Positions 10,063 to 21,651 of a stretch of DNA of 62,600 bases are shown here, in pieces (position 1 is the first letter of the stretch; each line of letters starts with the position of its first letter). The notes beneath the pieces were generated by a model. The model saw nothing but the letters and a program-made list of their open reading frames with translations. It searched no databases and had not been told where the DNA came from. Source of the stretch: Chromera velia (lineage: Eukaryota > Sar > Chromeraceae). The stretch lies in the NCBI GenBank assembly GCA_018398765.1, contig JAHBMJ010002204.1, positions 115,232 to 177,831 of the forward strand. The letters are read 5' to 3'. Both the position numbers and the translations under genes were made by a program.

Positions 10063-13000
10063 ATGAATGAGTGCTGTGCGAAAATGAAGTGCCTGTTTCC
10101 ATTGGTCTTGATCATCACACTGCCTTCCTGCGCTGCTGCTTTGGATTTGCTTCTGCGGTGCACGATGGAAGTTCCTGAAGATCCGATGCCGGACTGCAGG
10201 AACTCGGAGCTCTTCTTTCCCTCCCCTGAGACTCAAACGTACATGCTCAGAGGGTATCTCAAAGATGAGCAGGCCCAAGTGTACGAGAATAGCAAGTCGG
10301 GCCTTTTGTTGGTGTTCAAACAGGATGACGATCACGCGCAAGAGGTCGGTAGAGTCTCTGTGGAGGCGCAGGAGCCTTTGTACCTCGACCAGGAGGAGTA
10401 CGGTCTCAGGGGAGGGTGGTTCGTTTTGTCGAGCAGGGAGAGAAGGATCGTAGCGTATGCGCAGACAACGAGTGTGATGGACCAGATGGTGCCGTCAGAT
10501 GAGATGGACTTCTGGGTGTGCGGCCACCAGGTCCATGTGGAAATAGACTGTCAAGGTGAGCTTGCAAAGTGAGACGCGTGAAATGAAAAGAGGTCGGCTG
10601 GTTTGCGAGTGATCACTCGTTCGTAATCACAAAGAGCGCCAGTTCGAGTTTTTCAGTTTGTACCGAGCGGAGAGCCATGAAGTGACACTCGAAATTCTGA
10701 GTTTGTTTTCAACTGTACTATATACGAGCAGCACTTTCACGAATGTGTCATTCACGGGACTAGGAGACCCACTTCACACCAGTCCCATTGTGTCACCGAG
10801 GCTGTCAAATCTTCACTCTGCAGTTCGCGACTCTCCCCCCCACGTTGAAGCCGGAATTGAGGGCTCCCCCTGCACAATCTTCGGGGACTGTTCGGGAGAG
10901 GACGACCTTGTCTGTGGCATGTACCATCCGGTCAGCAGTCTCCTTTCTTTCTGCTTTGCAACCTTTAGGACTCCGCATTTTCTCGTTCATTCTGCGTGAT
11001 TTTGTAGTTCTCAGAGATGCTGTCGGAATGTCGACCGAATTGCCTGTCTGAGTTTTCTGTGTCCCTTTTTTTCTTTCATGTGCAGCAACACGCCGTGTGC
11101 ATGACTCCCGAGAAGGCGAAGACAGAGGGTGTGAGGGTCGTCAGGGGTGTCCAGAAGTCCCCTCCTTACTCGAACTGTTTCTATTCTCGGAGCTGTCTGG
11201 TTGAAGGCTTTCAGTGTTTTCAAAACACTCTCTACACAGACTTTGCATGGTGCCTCTACCCGGAGGCATGTCCGAAGAAGACGGGATTAGAGCTTCTGAA
11301 ATCTGAACTTGAGGGCGAAGTCAGGAAGCCCTCAGGTCGACGTCTTCTTGCTGATTGGACAAAAGAAGACCACACGCCCCAGGGGGCATTGAAGAAAGTC
11401 AAGGCGTCCATCCGAAAAGCTCAGGGACGAGCATCCAAACCAGGCAAGCAGCGTCGCCGTCTTTTTGAGGCGTGTGTACAAGAGGGGATTCTTGGAAGTG
11501 CCGACACCGCACCAGACATGAAATTTGGATCAGGAGACGCCTCGACAGACAAGGCAAAGAAGTTCAAAGAAGTCACTTACAGGTGTGGAAAAGTCCATTT
11601 TGACATTGCGAATGTGTGCAATGACGAGCCACTTGATTTAGATTTTGAGGCCACGGGGCAGCTGGGGGAGGTGAGCGTCAGAGACTCTGACCATGTGCGT
11701 TCATTTGTTGACCAAGAAACCGACACTCTAGAACAAGAGGTGAAAAATTGGCTCCACAAAGAGTGGCACGACCTTGGAGGAAGGGAAGGGTGGGATTGCA
11801 AAACTCCCCTCGGCCCTGTCGCGTCAATCGAGGACCCGGGTGTCATCTCCAAAAAAGAGTACCGTGCAATCTGCTCGGCCCAGGGGATGAACCCTTTTGT
11901 GTGCGCCCCTTTAAACGAAGAGGAAAGGGCCCACCGTCGCCGTCGCCGCCTCCCTGCAGCTCAAATGCTTGGGGATTTCGCCTCTGAGCTTGGTACCTTC
12001 AGATCAACAAAGCCTGATTCCAACATTCCCCTCACTCCACCCCCCCTAGACGAATCTGAGGAACATGAGTGGTCTCTCACGTTTGTGTGTCCCGGAGTGC
12101 CTAACGTTGGAAGAGCCCCGTCGAAAGTCTACGCACCTCAATTGATATGCGGTCCGACTTATTCATTTGCCCCCAGTGTCGACGTAGGATCTTCATGGTA
12201 TTGGGCACCCGTGTTCACCTTCGCCCCAATTCTTACCATAGCGCCCTTTTTCACCTGGGCTCCCTACTTCACATTCGCTGTGTCAATTTTCGGGGGGGTG
12301 GAATTCGCCTTCGCTCCCGTCTTCCTCTTCGGGCCGCTCGTGAACCTGGGACCCCTCCTAGAACTTGCCCCCATATTTCAGTTCATTCCCCTTGTGTCTA
12401 TTGCCCCTATCACCACCTATGTTGCACAGTACAACCTAGTTCCCGACATTTTGGAGTATTGGAAATTCTCTCGGGGAGAGTTCCCTCCTTCAACAGTCAA
12501 AAGGTCAGCCAGGCGTGGCGGGGTAATTCTTGGTACGCACTGCGTGTCTTACTTCAATTGAGTGAAACACACCCGACAGCCTGGTCGTCCTTCTTTCTGT
12601 TTCATGTTGTCGTGCACACGTTCGTGAAGTTTTTTACCTTCATTTTCCTTTCAATTTCCCCGCTTAATTCCTTTGCATTCCTTCCTTCGACTGCAGGTTT
12701 GAGACCAAAGGAAGGTTCGGCATCAAGGACACGGGAAAGCCAGACCTCGCAAATGCGACCGAATTCTTCTACGGACAGCTCCTCCCAGTGAACGACATCG
12801 TCAACAAGGTCACATCGATTCCAGCAGGGGGCCTTCCTCTCTCTCAGGAGAAGGCTCAGAAACTAGGGTTGAAAAAGTCATACACGCTGGGGACCTTCAT
12901 CTCTGTCTCCACAGCTCCATCGATAATCTGCCCCAGAAAGGTTGTTGGTCTGAAGGGCAACTGTACTCAAGCCCAGCAGAACGCAAACCAGTGCCCATTT

Positions 13001-13963
13001 CCTGAAAAGTACAGGGAGTACAGGGGGGGGGAGCATATCCGCATCTTCTTCATAGAGCCAACAGATGGCAACACTTTCATTTTCGGGGATGACTGTCTTG
13101 TTCCCTACCCTTCAGATGTCCTCAGAGACATCCCATACCTTCCAAAGTCAGTGAAGTGAAGTGCATGTCTGTTTTGGTGTTGTTTGTCAATGAGTCAACT
13201 CTTTCAGGTGTGCACGTCTCTTTTGTTCAGACAGATCCTGTGCCTGTCGCCCACTTTTCAGTGGTCTGTCCGCTGTATGTGTTTGACGCGAGGTTTTTGA
13301 TACACAATTTTCCTGTTTTTGATGCTTGCTTTGCAGCCTTGAGCTGTCTCAAAATACCTCATTTCTTTCCTTTTTCCTCGTGCCATGCGGTCTTCATGAA
13401 ACAACCCCTTTCTCTCTGCCCCCATGCAACAAATATTCTTCAGATGGGCCTACCCCGCCATCCGCCTGGCCGAGTCTGTGGAGAACCTGATCCCGAAGCC
13501 TCTCAAGGTGGCTGCCAACTCTGCACTCTCCCTCCTCCAAGTTCTTTCTGAAGGCAGGTACCCCGACCCTGCGGCATGGCTCCAATCTCTCCACGGTGAG
13601 AGGTACAGAGACAGAATGGAGTCCCAAAACTCCGCAGCAGAATCAAAAAAGAATTACCTGGAGGAGGGCTACACAGGCACCTCCACCTTCGAGAGAGAGT
13701 TCAGGAACATGACAGTCACCCATCAAGAGGGCACAGAGAGGAAGATGACATGGTCCAAGGCATTTGAAATTGCCTCTCTCCTCTCTGCAGGCTCAGACAC
13801 AGAGGCGGAGATGACGAAGGGGTTGTTCGATAGAGATTCTCCCCTCTCCAAGGCCGCAAGGGGGGAGATCGACATGAGAGCCTTCTTCCGTAGAGAGATC
13901 ACCAAACCAATGAAAATCCTGTTCCCAAATCAAAGCACTGACAAAGACAGAGTTACTAAGTAG
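10063..13963 (+). CDS. Secreted protein with a hexapeptide-repeat domain, five exons, 998 aa
   Basis: Exons 10063-10555, 10824-10930, 11086-12503, 12697-13155 and 13444-13963 have GT-AG borders and matching phases; the sum is 2997 bases, exactly 999 codons. The start could instead be the second ATG at 10084, which opens directly on a signal peptide (MKCLFPLVLIITLPSCAAA). After it come an all-beta-looking N-terminal part, a cysteine-rich stretch across exons 2-3 (for example CTIFGDCSGEDDLVCGMYHP), a basic linker, then the hexapeptide array (12097-12456), and a C-terminal ~320 residues with more cysteines and no repeats. No transmembrane helix is clear beyond the signal. I do not recognise the family. 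It is probably secreted or cell-surface; function unknown. Further 3' exons near 14280-14480 are possible but do not join cleanly. Confidence 0.75.
12097..12456 (+). repeat. Coding array of about 20 hexapeptide repeats
   Basis: Inside exon 3, 120 residues split into 20 consecutive six-residue units with no gaps: [A/G/V]-P-hydrophobic-hydrophobic-x-hydrophobic. Examples, not adjacent, are APVFTF, APFFTW, GPLVNL, APIFQF and APITTY. The central 15 (12151-12420) are the most regular. The underlying DNA is not a simple tandem repeat; synonymous and conservative changes show the pattern is kept at protein level. Period six recalls left-handed beta-helix hexads, but the proline at position 2 and aromatic spacing do not match the usual [LIV]-G-x4 consensus. 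Confidence 0.85.
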
Positions 13964-15759
13964 ACTGTCATGGGGGGGCACGCAAATTCCTGACGCAGTT
14001 GAAGAGAAAAATCGAGGGAGAGGCGCAAAGCATTTGGATACATGGGAGAAGGGAAACTGATGGAATCAACCTTTGAAACTTAAGCTGCCTTCGCCCTCTC
14101 CAGGCAGAGGAGCTGCCACACACGTTGCAGACGTCCATTGCAGCCCTTTCCCCCGGGCCCCTTTCAACCATTCAGTGCTTGCATTGCCAAGCCACCTTTT
14201 CGGTCCTACGGTTTCCTCGCAAACCGCTTTGACTGACCCCTCCCCTTCCCTCCCCTCCCCTCTTGCCATAGAAAGGACCAAAATGACACCTGATGTCCTG
14301 GCCCTTCAAAAGAACCTGATGACCAGGTCACGAGGTGCCCTCCTTAACGAAGCCCAGCTGAAAGGCTGTCCTTGGGGGATGCCGCGGTCCTCCTTTTCCT
14401 GTCCTTTCTCGTTTTGCACGGCCCGACTCTGTCAGTGCCTGTAAGAGTCAAGCGATTTGTTCAGACACTCTCCTGCAGGCTCGAATGGCTCCTCACCCTT
14501 CCCACACCCCCATCCCATACAGTACTTTCAGGGACCTTGCTCAACCTTTATACAAGGGCGGGATAAGAGGATGGGGTCGCAGGCAGGGCAAGCAGTATTA
14601 AGGGAGAACCCTGAGCCATCTACGACAGTTCGGTCATATTGGGTCTCTTTCTGGAGAGGGTGAACGCTCTCATCATCAGTCTCATCACTGAGTCATCAGG
14701 TTCCCCTCAGGCTGGTAAGAGTGCATATGGACCGTAACCCCACAATCCATCGCGGAGGTATAAGACGCTCCAGCTCATGACCGCCATAATCAAAACTTTC
14801 AGCTGAGGGGGAGCACGTTGCCCACTAAAACTCCAAATTGCATTGAATGAAGTCTTAATTGATAAGCTGCCAGCAATTTGAAAAAACTGTTTACAAAGAT
14901 GCAATCCTTGTTTGCTACTTTATGTGTACATATAGCTTTCTGAGAGGGCTTTAAAAATATTTTAAATGATTTTAATCAGTGTTAATATAATCACTTGCAA
15001 AAAGGCCTTCATGTTGTATTTTGGACTAGATTTTGGAGCAGATTTTAAGGCAAAATTCATTATAAGAACAATATTTTCTACATAGGCTTTATATAAACCG
15101 TTTCAAATCTTAGTGACATCTAAAGTAATATGTATTTTAGCATAACTAATACTATACAATTCACTTCAATTTTATTGAATTCAAATTAATTATTCAATCA
15201 TAATCGAAATAGTAAATTACAGTTGGGTGCTTCACATCCTAGTTTACGCCTCTACTTGCGCCCATATATTTGAGGCTGACCGTGACAGTTATATTTGATT
15301 TCAATGATCTATATTTGATTGTATTTTTTAGTGTTGATAAGTGTTTGAATACTAAGTTTTTTTCAACTCAATATTTAATTTGAGCTTAAACTTTATTTTA
15401 AATCAAATCAAATAGTTAGTAAACCAACACTGGGAAGAGAAGAGAATAGATGCTCCAGAAAGCACATGTTTTTTTATTTTCTAAAAAAAATAATAGTAAC
15501 TACTAGTATCACACCAATATATACTAATAATACTATGATTATGTATATTACTTCAACTTGCATTTACATTGTGTATAGTAATAATAAGCTGTTGTGCAAA
15601 AAATTTTATATCAATAGTTTAAATAGGTCTGATTATAAATCGTGTGGCACTAAGAAGAGGTCTTTAGCAGTTCTATCTCTTTTATTTGGATAAAGTTTGA
15701 AATCAATCCAAGAAGCGCGCTCCCCTCTGCCAGCAAAATTGCCAGCAAGCTTCAACTTT
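13964..15759. other. Spacer, possible 3' exon remnants then AT-rich DNA
   Basis: 14280-14350 reads MTPDVLALQKNLMTRSRGAL after a good CCATAG acceptor, but it cannot be joined in frame to the upstream gene, so it is left uncalled. From about 14900 to 15760 the sequence is AT-rich with no gene. Confidence 0.4.
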
Positions 15760-17993
15760 AAGGCTGAGAAAAGGTGCATACGGTGCTGGTGCTGGTGCAA
15801 AAACAAGTTTGCACCTTAAATCAGGTGCAAAACAGGTACAAAATAAGGTGCACCGTTTACCCTATAAAAACTAGGTTTCTAGGGTTGATTTCTAGTGTTT
15901 CTAACGGCCAAAAGACGCCACCTCAATCAAGGCCTAAAAGCTTTTTATGATATAGACTTGCTACATTGATTTTTACTATGCAAAACAACTTAAAATGTCA
16001 CTAGAAATATCAGTAAAAAGGCGATAAAAAGCAAAAATAAAAAAAATAATAATTAAAGACTATATGTCTCTGACTGTCTCATGACTTCGGTCTCTTTCTG
16101 GGTTTCTTTTCTGTTTTTCACCTGTCCAATGTTTGAATATGTTTAGCGCCGGTTGCCTGCTGCACTGTAGTCCAGTTCTGTCCTCATACGGTCCATAAAA
16201 CCTTCAAACTGCATGATGCCCCTTTGGAGCAAACTTATGAAGAAAGCAACCACAAATGGTACATTTTTATGAAAAAGAAAAAGAAGAAAGAATAAAACAA
16301 AAGAAGGCTTTTTTTAATTTGCATTTTTCCTCTGAGCAAGGGCAAGTGAGGATAAGTGAAGGCCTGATCTCAAGGCTCAGAGCCCAGCCCCATCATACCT
16401 AGCTCTCTTCTTCACTCACCCCCTAGCTCACCCCCCCACACAAAATGACAACGGAGGACAAAAAAGAGGAAGAAGAGAAAGAAGAAGAGGAGAAAGAAGA
16501 GGAGAGAGCAGGCTCCTTGCAGACTTTGTCTCACTCGAAGTCCGACTTGAAAGTCGACCTCAGTATGTCATCTTTCTTCCCTAGAAACTCCTCTAGTTTG
16601 ATGCGGGCTGGTTGGGGCGGAGGGGAGGCTTTGGCTTTGGCTTTTGATTTGGGTTTGGCTTTGAAGAATGAGAGAAATACGGACAGAGTCGGACAGGTGC
16701 GATTTCTAACCCCAGACCCTCTTCTTTTGACTGACCTAGCTTAATTTATGATGTCCATCCAGACTAGCTTCTCTTTCTATACCCTCCTGAGCCACCTGCA
16801 AGGATCTACACGGCTAGTACAAGTAATTTTTCCGTCTTCAGATCCAAAAGAAGGCTCTCCTTACTCTTCAACAACTCCTCTTTTGTTTGTTGGTATTTGT
16901 TTGAAGCCGTCTATCTAGACAGGGCCCCAGTTTGTGAAATTGAAAAATGATTAACTGCAGTGACCGGTATATAGGACCGGTATGACTGACGACTCGTGAA
17001 CGAAGGGGTGAACGCCCCTAGGAAAGCTGCAATTCCATCTACAAACGGATTTCAAACCCTCTGGAAGTACCAAACGCAACGAGAAGCCGTGGCATGACAG
17101 AAAGTCAAATACAGATCTGTATGTGAGCATGCAAACTTGACGAAACTTGACGAGCCATCAGCAGACGGAAGTGACGAATGGTTCCACTCTCTAAGGCAAA
17201 GCAGCAAATCGAATGATCAAACCAATTGCACTCTTACTGACCAAGATAGATCGAGCCCGCCAATCGTAAAGAGCACCCGGCACCAGGTTTCAAAAGTCCT
17301 TACCTACAACCGAGAGGGAGAGTGTTAACGTACCTTCGCGTATGCGTGTTCCCATGTGTGTGCCGTTTCTGCTTCTCTTCATCATATAAAAAAGAATTTG
17401 CGTGGAACACTGCATTGGCATTCATCCTCGGATTGCTAATAAAGGTCGAGGAAGTTGTTTTCCTCCCGGCAAACCGTTTGGCATTGTGCTATTGCTATAC
17501 AAACGAACTCAGTCTGCTTACTCAGCTTCTTGACTCAAACCTGTTGTTCTGGTCCTTTTACCCTCGTCCGCGCTGCGTTGCTATGCGTGTACATGCAGTC
17601 GTTTCTGTTGCATAAGGCAGCCCATAAAACAGTTCTCATGCTGCAAAGAGAAGAGGTACGCATGCTTCAATGGACCTAATTGATTTCATGCAGTGCATGC
17701 GTTGTCGAACGTTCGTTCAGTGACCTCTGTATGTAGCCGATTTTAAATTTATCTCAAAAATCGGCTGCATATGATTAGATTTGTTCCGCGCACTGCGGCC
17801 TGGCAACACGCGCGTTTGGGGCCGCGGAGAGCCGAAGGGGCGGGGCCGCGGTGCGTTGCATAGCCATAACGCTCAACCAATTCCATTTAATCAGGTGCAA
17901 AACAGGTGCATCAGGTGCATCTAGTGTAAAACAGGTGCATCTGGTACAACTTCTTGATTTGCACCTTTTCTGAGATGCACCTTTTCCAAGCCT
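15760..17993. mobile_element. 2.2-kb block bounded by AAGGTGCAT inverted ends (possible element)
   Basis: The left edge AAGGCTGAGAAAAGGTGCAT (15760-15779) meets a near reverse complement (17975-17993, ATGCACCTTTTCCAAGCCTT). Just inside both ends are clusters of CAGGTGCA words and a shared 'ATCAGGTGCAAAACAGGT'. The interior has one short ORF (16445-16744) starting with a Glu/Lys run (EEEEKEEEEKEEE) that I cannot identify, and mostly AT-rich DNA. It could be a large non-autonomous DNA element; no target duplication was found. Confidence 0.35.
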
Positions 17994-18002
17994 TATTCAA
18001 CT

Positions 18003-18360
18003 TCAACCCCCCTCACAACCACTCCGGACATGCAGACGCGGCAGGAATCGGGCACCTGCTGACGATGACGCGTGCGAATGTCTGGTTGGTGTGCCTCCTG
18101 CTCAGGACCTGCTATTACTGCTGCTATGTTTGTGGGGCCATTTGGTTTATCTGTTGCTCACGAGTGAGGTGGCCTGACTATTGTGCCTGCTGCTGTTGAG
18201 GGGGGCGGGTTGTCTGCTATGCCTGCTGCTGGTAAGTAGGGCGGATTGCCTATGGTGGCTGCTGCCCGTGAGGGGGGCGGGTTGTCTGCTGTGCCTGCTG
18301 CTAGTGAGGGGGGTGGATTGCCTGTGGTCGCTGCTGCTGGCAATGGCCATTAAGTGTTTG
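18003..18360 (-). pseudogene. Decayed copy of the 5' end of the RING-finger gene
   Basis: 18003-18130 matches 21540-21660 closely (shared 'CACAACCACTCCGGACATGCAGACG' region and following coding), and the following GCCTGCTGCTG minisatellite matches 21660-22190 in shorter form. On the minus strand the first codons (MAPQT) are followed at once by stops, so it cannot encode a protein. It ends about ten bases from the inverted repeat at 17975-17993, suggesting that the break-point coincides with that element's edge. Confidence 0.7.
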
Positions 18361-18779
18361 TTCTGCCTAATGTAGGTCAATGGGAGGACCCGCATCTTCT
18401 CCCTACTGTGAACGAGTCGCCTGCTACAGAATGAGGGCTACTTGCTGCTCCTACTGAGGACCCACAGGAGGATCTGTTTGCTGCTCTTGCTGATGGCAGA
18501 GGGCAAGAATCGAAGTTTTGGAGGGAAAGGGTGCAAGAAAGTGTATCTGTACTCGCATGGTCGTTTCTCGAAGGGTCTTGACGGGAGCCCGTGTTAGACT
18601 CCGTACGCCCTCTTGCCAGCTCAGGAGGCACTAACCCAGTCGAAGAAGTGTCTTCCCTGCTCTACGATGCAGGAACGTCTTGACTTTTGGGCTGCCTTTC
18701 TGCGTCCGAGTCGGTCAAAGTCTCAAACCGCCTTCCGAGAATGATGTCGATAAAGAAGGGGGCAGACGGGGGAGGGGCT

Positions 18780-18856
18780 ATAGAGAGAGCAAAGAAACAG
18801 ATAGATGGATAGACAGATATATAGGTAGGCAGGTAGGTAGGTAGATGATAGATACA

Positions 18857-18891
<35 letters not shown>

Positions 18892-18960
18892 ACACACACA
18901 TATATATATATATACATACATACATACATACACACACATCCTCACACACACATGCACACA
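18780..18960. repeat. GATA/GTAG then (CA)n/(TA)n microsatellites
   Basis: AGATAGATGGATAG and GTAGGTAGGTAG runs, then (CA)n from 18855, TATATATA and CATACATA runs. No gene spans it that I can support. Confidence 0.9.
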
Positions 18961-19099
18961 CCAGACAAAAGGAAAGGCAGTAGGAACGTCACAACAGTTT
19001 TTTGGCCGCAACCGACCGGGTCAGAGTGCCCAGTCTCATTTGTCCGACTATTGAGCACGGACCTTCACACACAAGTCAAGCAGAAAAGCAACACGAACG

Positions 19100-19182
19100 C
19101 CGCACACATACACACACACACACATACACACACACACACACACACATACACACACACACACACTCACGCACACACGCACATA
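19100..19182. repeat. (CA)n microsatellite
   Basis: CA dinucleotides broken by CATACA and CACGCA, about 80 bases. Confidence 0.9.
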
Positions 19183-19362
19183 GCAGTCAGGGGCAAAGGT
19201 AGTCAGACAGTCAGAAAAGAGGAAAGAGGAGATGAGCGCCCTTTTGATACTCGGGGGTAGAGGGGACGGAGTGGAGCTAGTTTGATGGCTGTGGACGTGG
19301 CCCATGGACAGTTCTCTCACACTGTTAATAGAAATAATGCCCTTTCCCCCTTTTACTGCAGT

Positions 19363-19485
19363 CGCCTCATGCGCTCACGGGAGGGATCACCGCTTCAAGT
19401 TTCGACGCCCCCAAATCTGATTGACGGGACGGCTCAGGATTATTTGGGGATCCTCTGCAAAGACGGGCCCTTGCTGAGTGGTCCT
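19363..19485 (+). CDS. Candidate orphan exon
   Basis: A good acceptor (TTTTACTGCAG) and a good donor (CTG|GTGAGTGC) frame 123 bases, open in one frame only (starting RLMRSREGSPLQVSTPP). No partner exon joins convincingly; a second coding-like patch on the same strand lies near 20324-20450 (VDKKAKQGYCWYFPSSGSV). Either a fragment of a plus-strand gene or a chance exon-like stretch. Confidence 0.25.
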
Positions 19486-20742
19486 GGTGAGTGCTAGATG
19501 GTCGATGCCCGTCTTTCTCGCTTCTCAATCCCCGACCGAAAGAGTACTCCATCAAACCCGAGCGAGACAAGTCGTCTTGCATCTCGGTCCGCTTTTGTGA
19601 GGAGATTTTTCTCTGAAAGCGCTGTCAGTGGTAGCGCCTTCAGCTTCGTTACCAGATGTGATCTTATTTCGGCCTGCAAGTAAAGAAAGGAGACAACGCG
19701 CAAACACATCTTTTGATCTTCTGAAAGCAAGATGGGTGCAATACTTTTATGAGTCATTCGTCCCGCATTCTAGCTGGGCCGAAGTCTGAGCTTCAGAGCC
19801 TCTTACGTCTGACACGTATTGCGCTACCCGTACGGACGACTATTTCCTGCGGGTTCATCTTTACGAAGACTGAATAGAATACAATTTGCCTGACTGCTTA
19901 CCTACAAAAAGATGTCCGGTCTTCTGATTCGCTCAAAGATATCTTTAAAACTGTATGCATGGCTCTCGACTGACTTGCGCATCTCTTTTGTAAAGAGCTC
20001 CATGCAGCGCAGCAATCTCAGCCACACTTAAAAAAACCTCCCCCCTTTCTCCTTTTTTCCCCGTCTTCCAGCCCCACACGTTCTGTAATGGAGCCCTTTG
20101 AGGGCCTCCCGAGAATGCAGACAAGTCGGTGTTAATCGTCATTCGGTCTGTGCGGTATGGAAACACATTGGTTCTCGGAGTTGAGGGGTGACGGTTGGTG
20201 AAAGGGTCCCGTCAGCTCTTGCCGCATCGTTCTTGCCTAGAGCATAAGACACACACAGAAACAAGGGGGGGCGAGAGGCTCTTGTGCCCGGTGGTGACGA
20301 TCTGAGACGATCGAAGGAGCACAGTGAGAGCCGTTGACAAGAAGGCGAAGCAGGGGTACTGCTGGTACTTTCCCTCATCAGGTTCTGTCTTGGAGCCAGA
20401 AGGAAGGGAAGGGATTCAGTCGCTGCCTCCCCCTCAAAAATTTACAGGTTTCGGCTTAAAGGAATGTCTGCTCTGCATATTCTCCGCTGGTATGGTGAAG
20501 CTGCGTCTTCTTCTTGCTTAGGAGCTACAGAAAACAACAGACCGGCATTTCTTCTTTAATATCAGAGGACATGTGGGACAATGATCGAAATGGAAAGGTA
20601 GAGGTGTGGAAGAGAGGATGCATGCCTGTCTGGAAAAAGATCGGGGAGTATGTTCTGCGGTGCGTCTCGGTCATTGCATTCAGGGCGGGGAAAGGATTCT
20701 GTTCTGAGCATTTGAGGAGTGCTCTTAAGAGGATCTACAGGT

Positions 20743-21651
20743 TCAAGGCAGGAAGAGGACAGCCAGAGGATGGTAGGTGGGGTCGTTTGCATGCCACAGG
20801 TCACACAAACGGTAGCAGACTCCCTGAAAAAACATCTCAACGGTGTTTTGTGCGGCTTGAATCAGCTCATAGATGTTGTTCAGACGTCTGTCTGCCAGTG
20901 GAAGATCCCAGACGCTAGCCCAGACGTTGTGCTTATAGAAGTGCGGGAAGCCCCACTGATCGAAGTAGCGGACACCGTCGCTGTCAGTGAGCCGCGCCAG
21001 CCTCTGCCAGCGGAACCGCCAGGACGTCGGGTCTTTTCGGGGCCAGGCCTCAGTGAAGGTTTCCCTATTCCATTGGACGGCGGTGTAGTTTTGCCAGTTG
21101 AAGAGCGTCCGCTTGTCAGGTCGGATTGTGACCGGATGGCGGTAGTTTGGGTTGTACGCGTCATCATGATGGTCACCTAAAATTTCGTTCAGGGGATCTG
21201 GCAATCCATCGGGGCCCGGAGGCCAGGGAGGAAGGTGGGCGGGGAAAAGAGTCTGGTCGGCGGCAGAAAGGGAAGGATTAGGGGGCGGGACGACTACTCC
21301 GATCTGTGCGAGAGCTGCAGTGTCTCTCTGCGGTTCCCTACAAACGGGGCAGGTGCAGACCGGGTTGCTGCCATTCCGTATAAGGCAACGTTGAAACCAT
21401 TTCCTTGCACATCCCCGGTGCATCTCGTGCCCGCATGTCAGCTTGAGCGTGTTCCCATCTTCTCCCATCATTGCAACGGTCTCGCTTATTGCCGGCAGAT
21501 GACCAGGAGAGACCCTCTGACGATCTGCACCGGCGCCCCCCACAACCACTCCGGACATGCAGACGGGGCAGGAATCGGACACCTGCTGACGATGGCGCGT
21601 GCTAATGTCTGGTTGGTGTGCCTGCTGCTGCTGCTCTGTTCGTGGGGCCAT
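20743..21651 (-). CDS. RING-finger protein, 302 aa
   Basis: One uninterrupted frame from ATG at 21651. Residues 28-104 form a RING-H2-type zinc finger: C28-x2-C31, then C73-G-H75-x2-H78-x2-C81 and C101-x2-C104. RING domains of this type recruit E2 enzymes for ubiquitin transfer, so an E3 ligase role is likely but inferred. The spacing between the second and third ligands (41 residues) is long. The C-terminal half is rich in Trp and Tyr (for example DSDGVRYFDQWGFPHFYKHN) and vaguely WW-like, but the spacing is wrong. Upstream, the same frame runs back through a Gln-rich repeat (QQQAQQ..RPP) until a TAG at about 21697, so the true N-terminus may have been longer or lies in an upstream exon. A broken 5' copy sits at 18003-18360. 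Confidence 0.7.
   Translation of the reverse strand: MAPRTEQQQQAHQPDISTRHRQQVSDSCPVCMSGVVVGGAGADRQRVSPGHLPAISETVAMMGEDGNTLKLTCGHEMHRGCARKWFQRCLIRNGSNPVCTCPVCREPQRDTAALAQIGVVVPPPNPSLSAADQTLFPAHLPPWPPGPDGLPDPLNEILGDHHDDAYNPNYRHPVTIRPDKRTLFNWQNYTAVQWNRETFTEAWPRKDPTSWRFRWQRLARLTDSDGVRYFDQWGFPHFYKHNVWASVWDLPLADRRLNNIYELIQAAQNTVEMFFQGVCYRLCDLWHANDPTYHPLAVLFLP

Noticed and set aside
18856..19260. 134-codon frame of alternating His/Thr
   Set aside because: Translation of (CA)n microsatellites.
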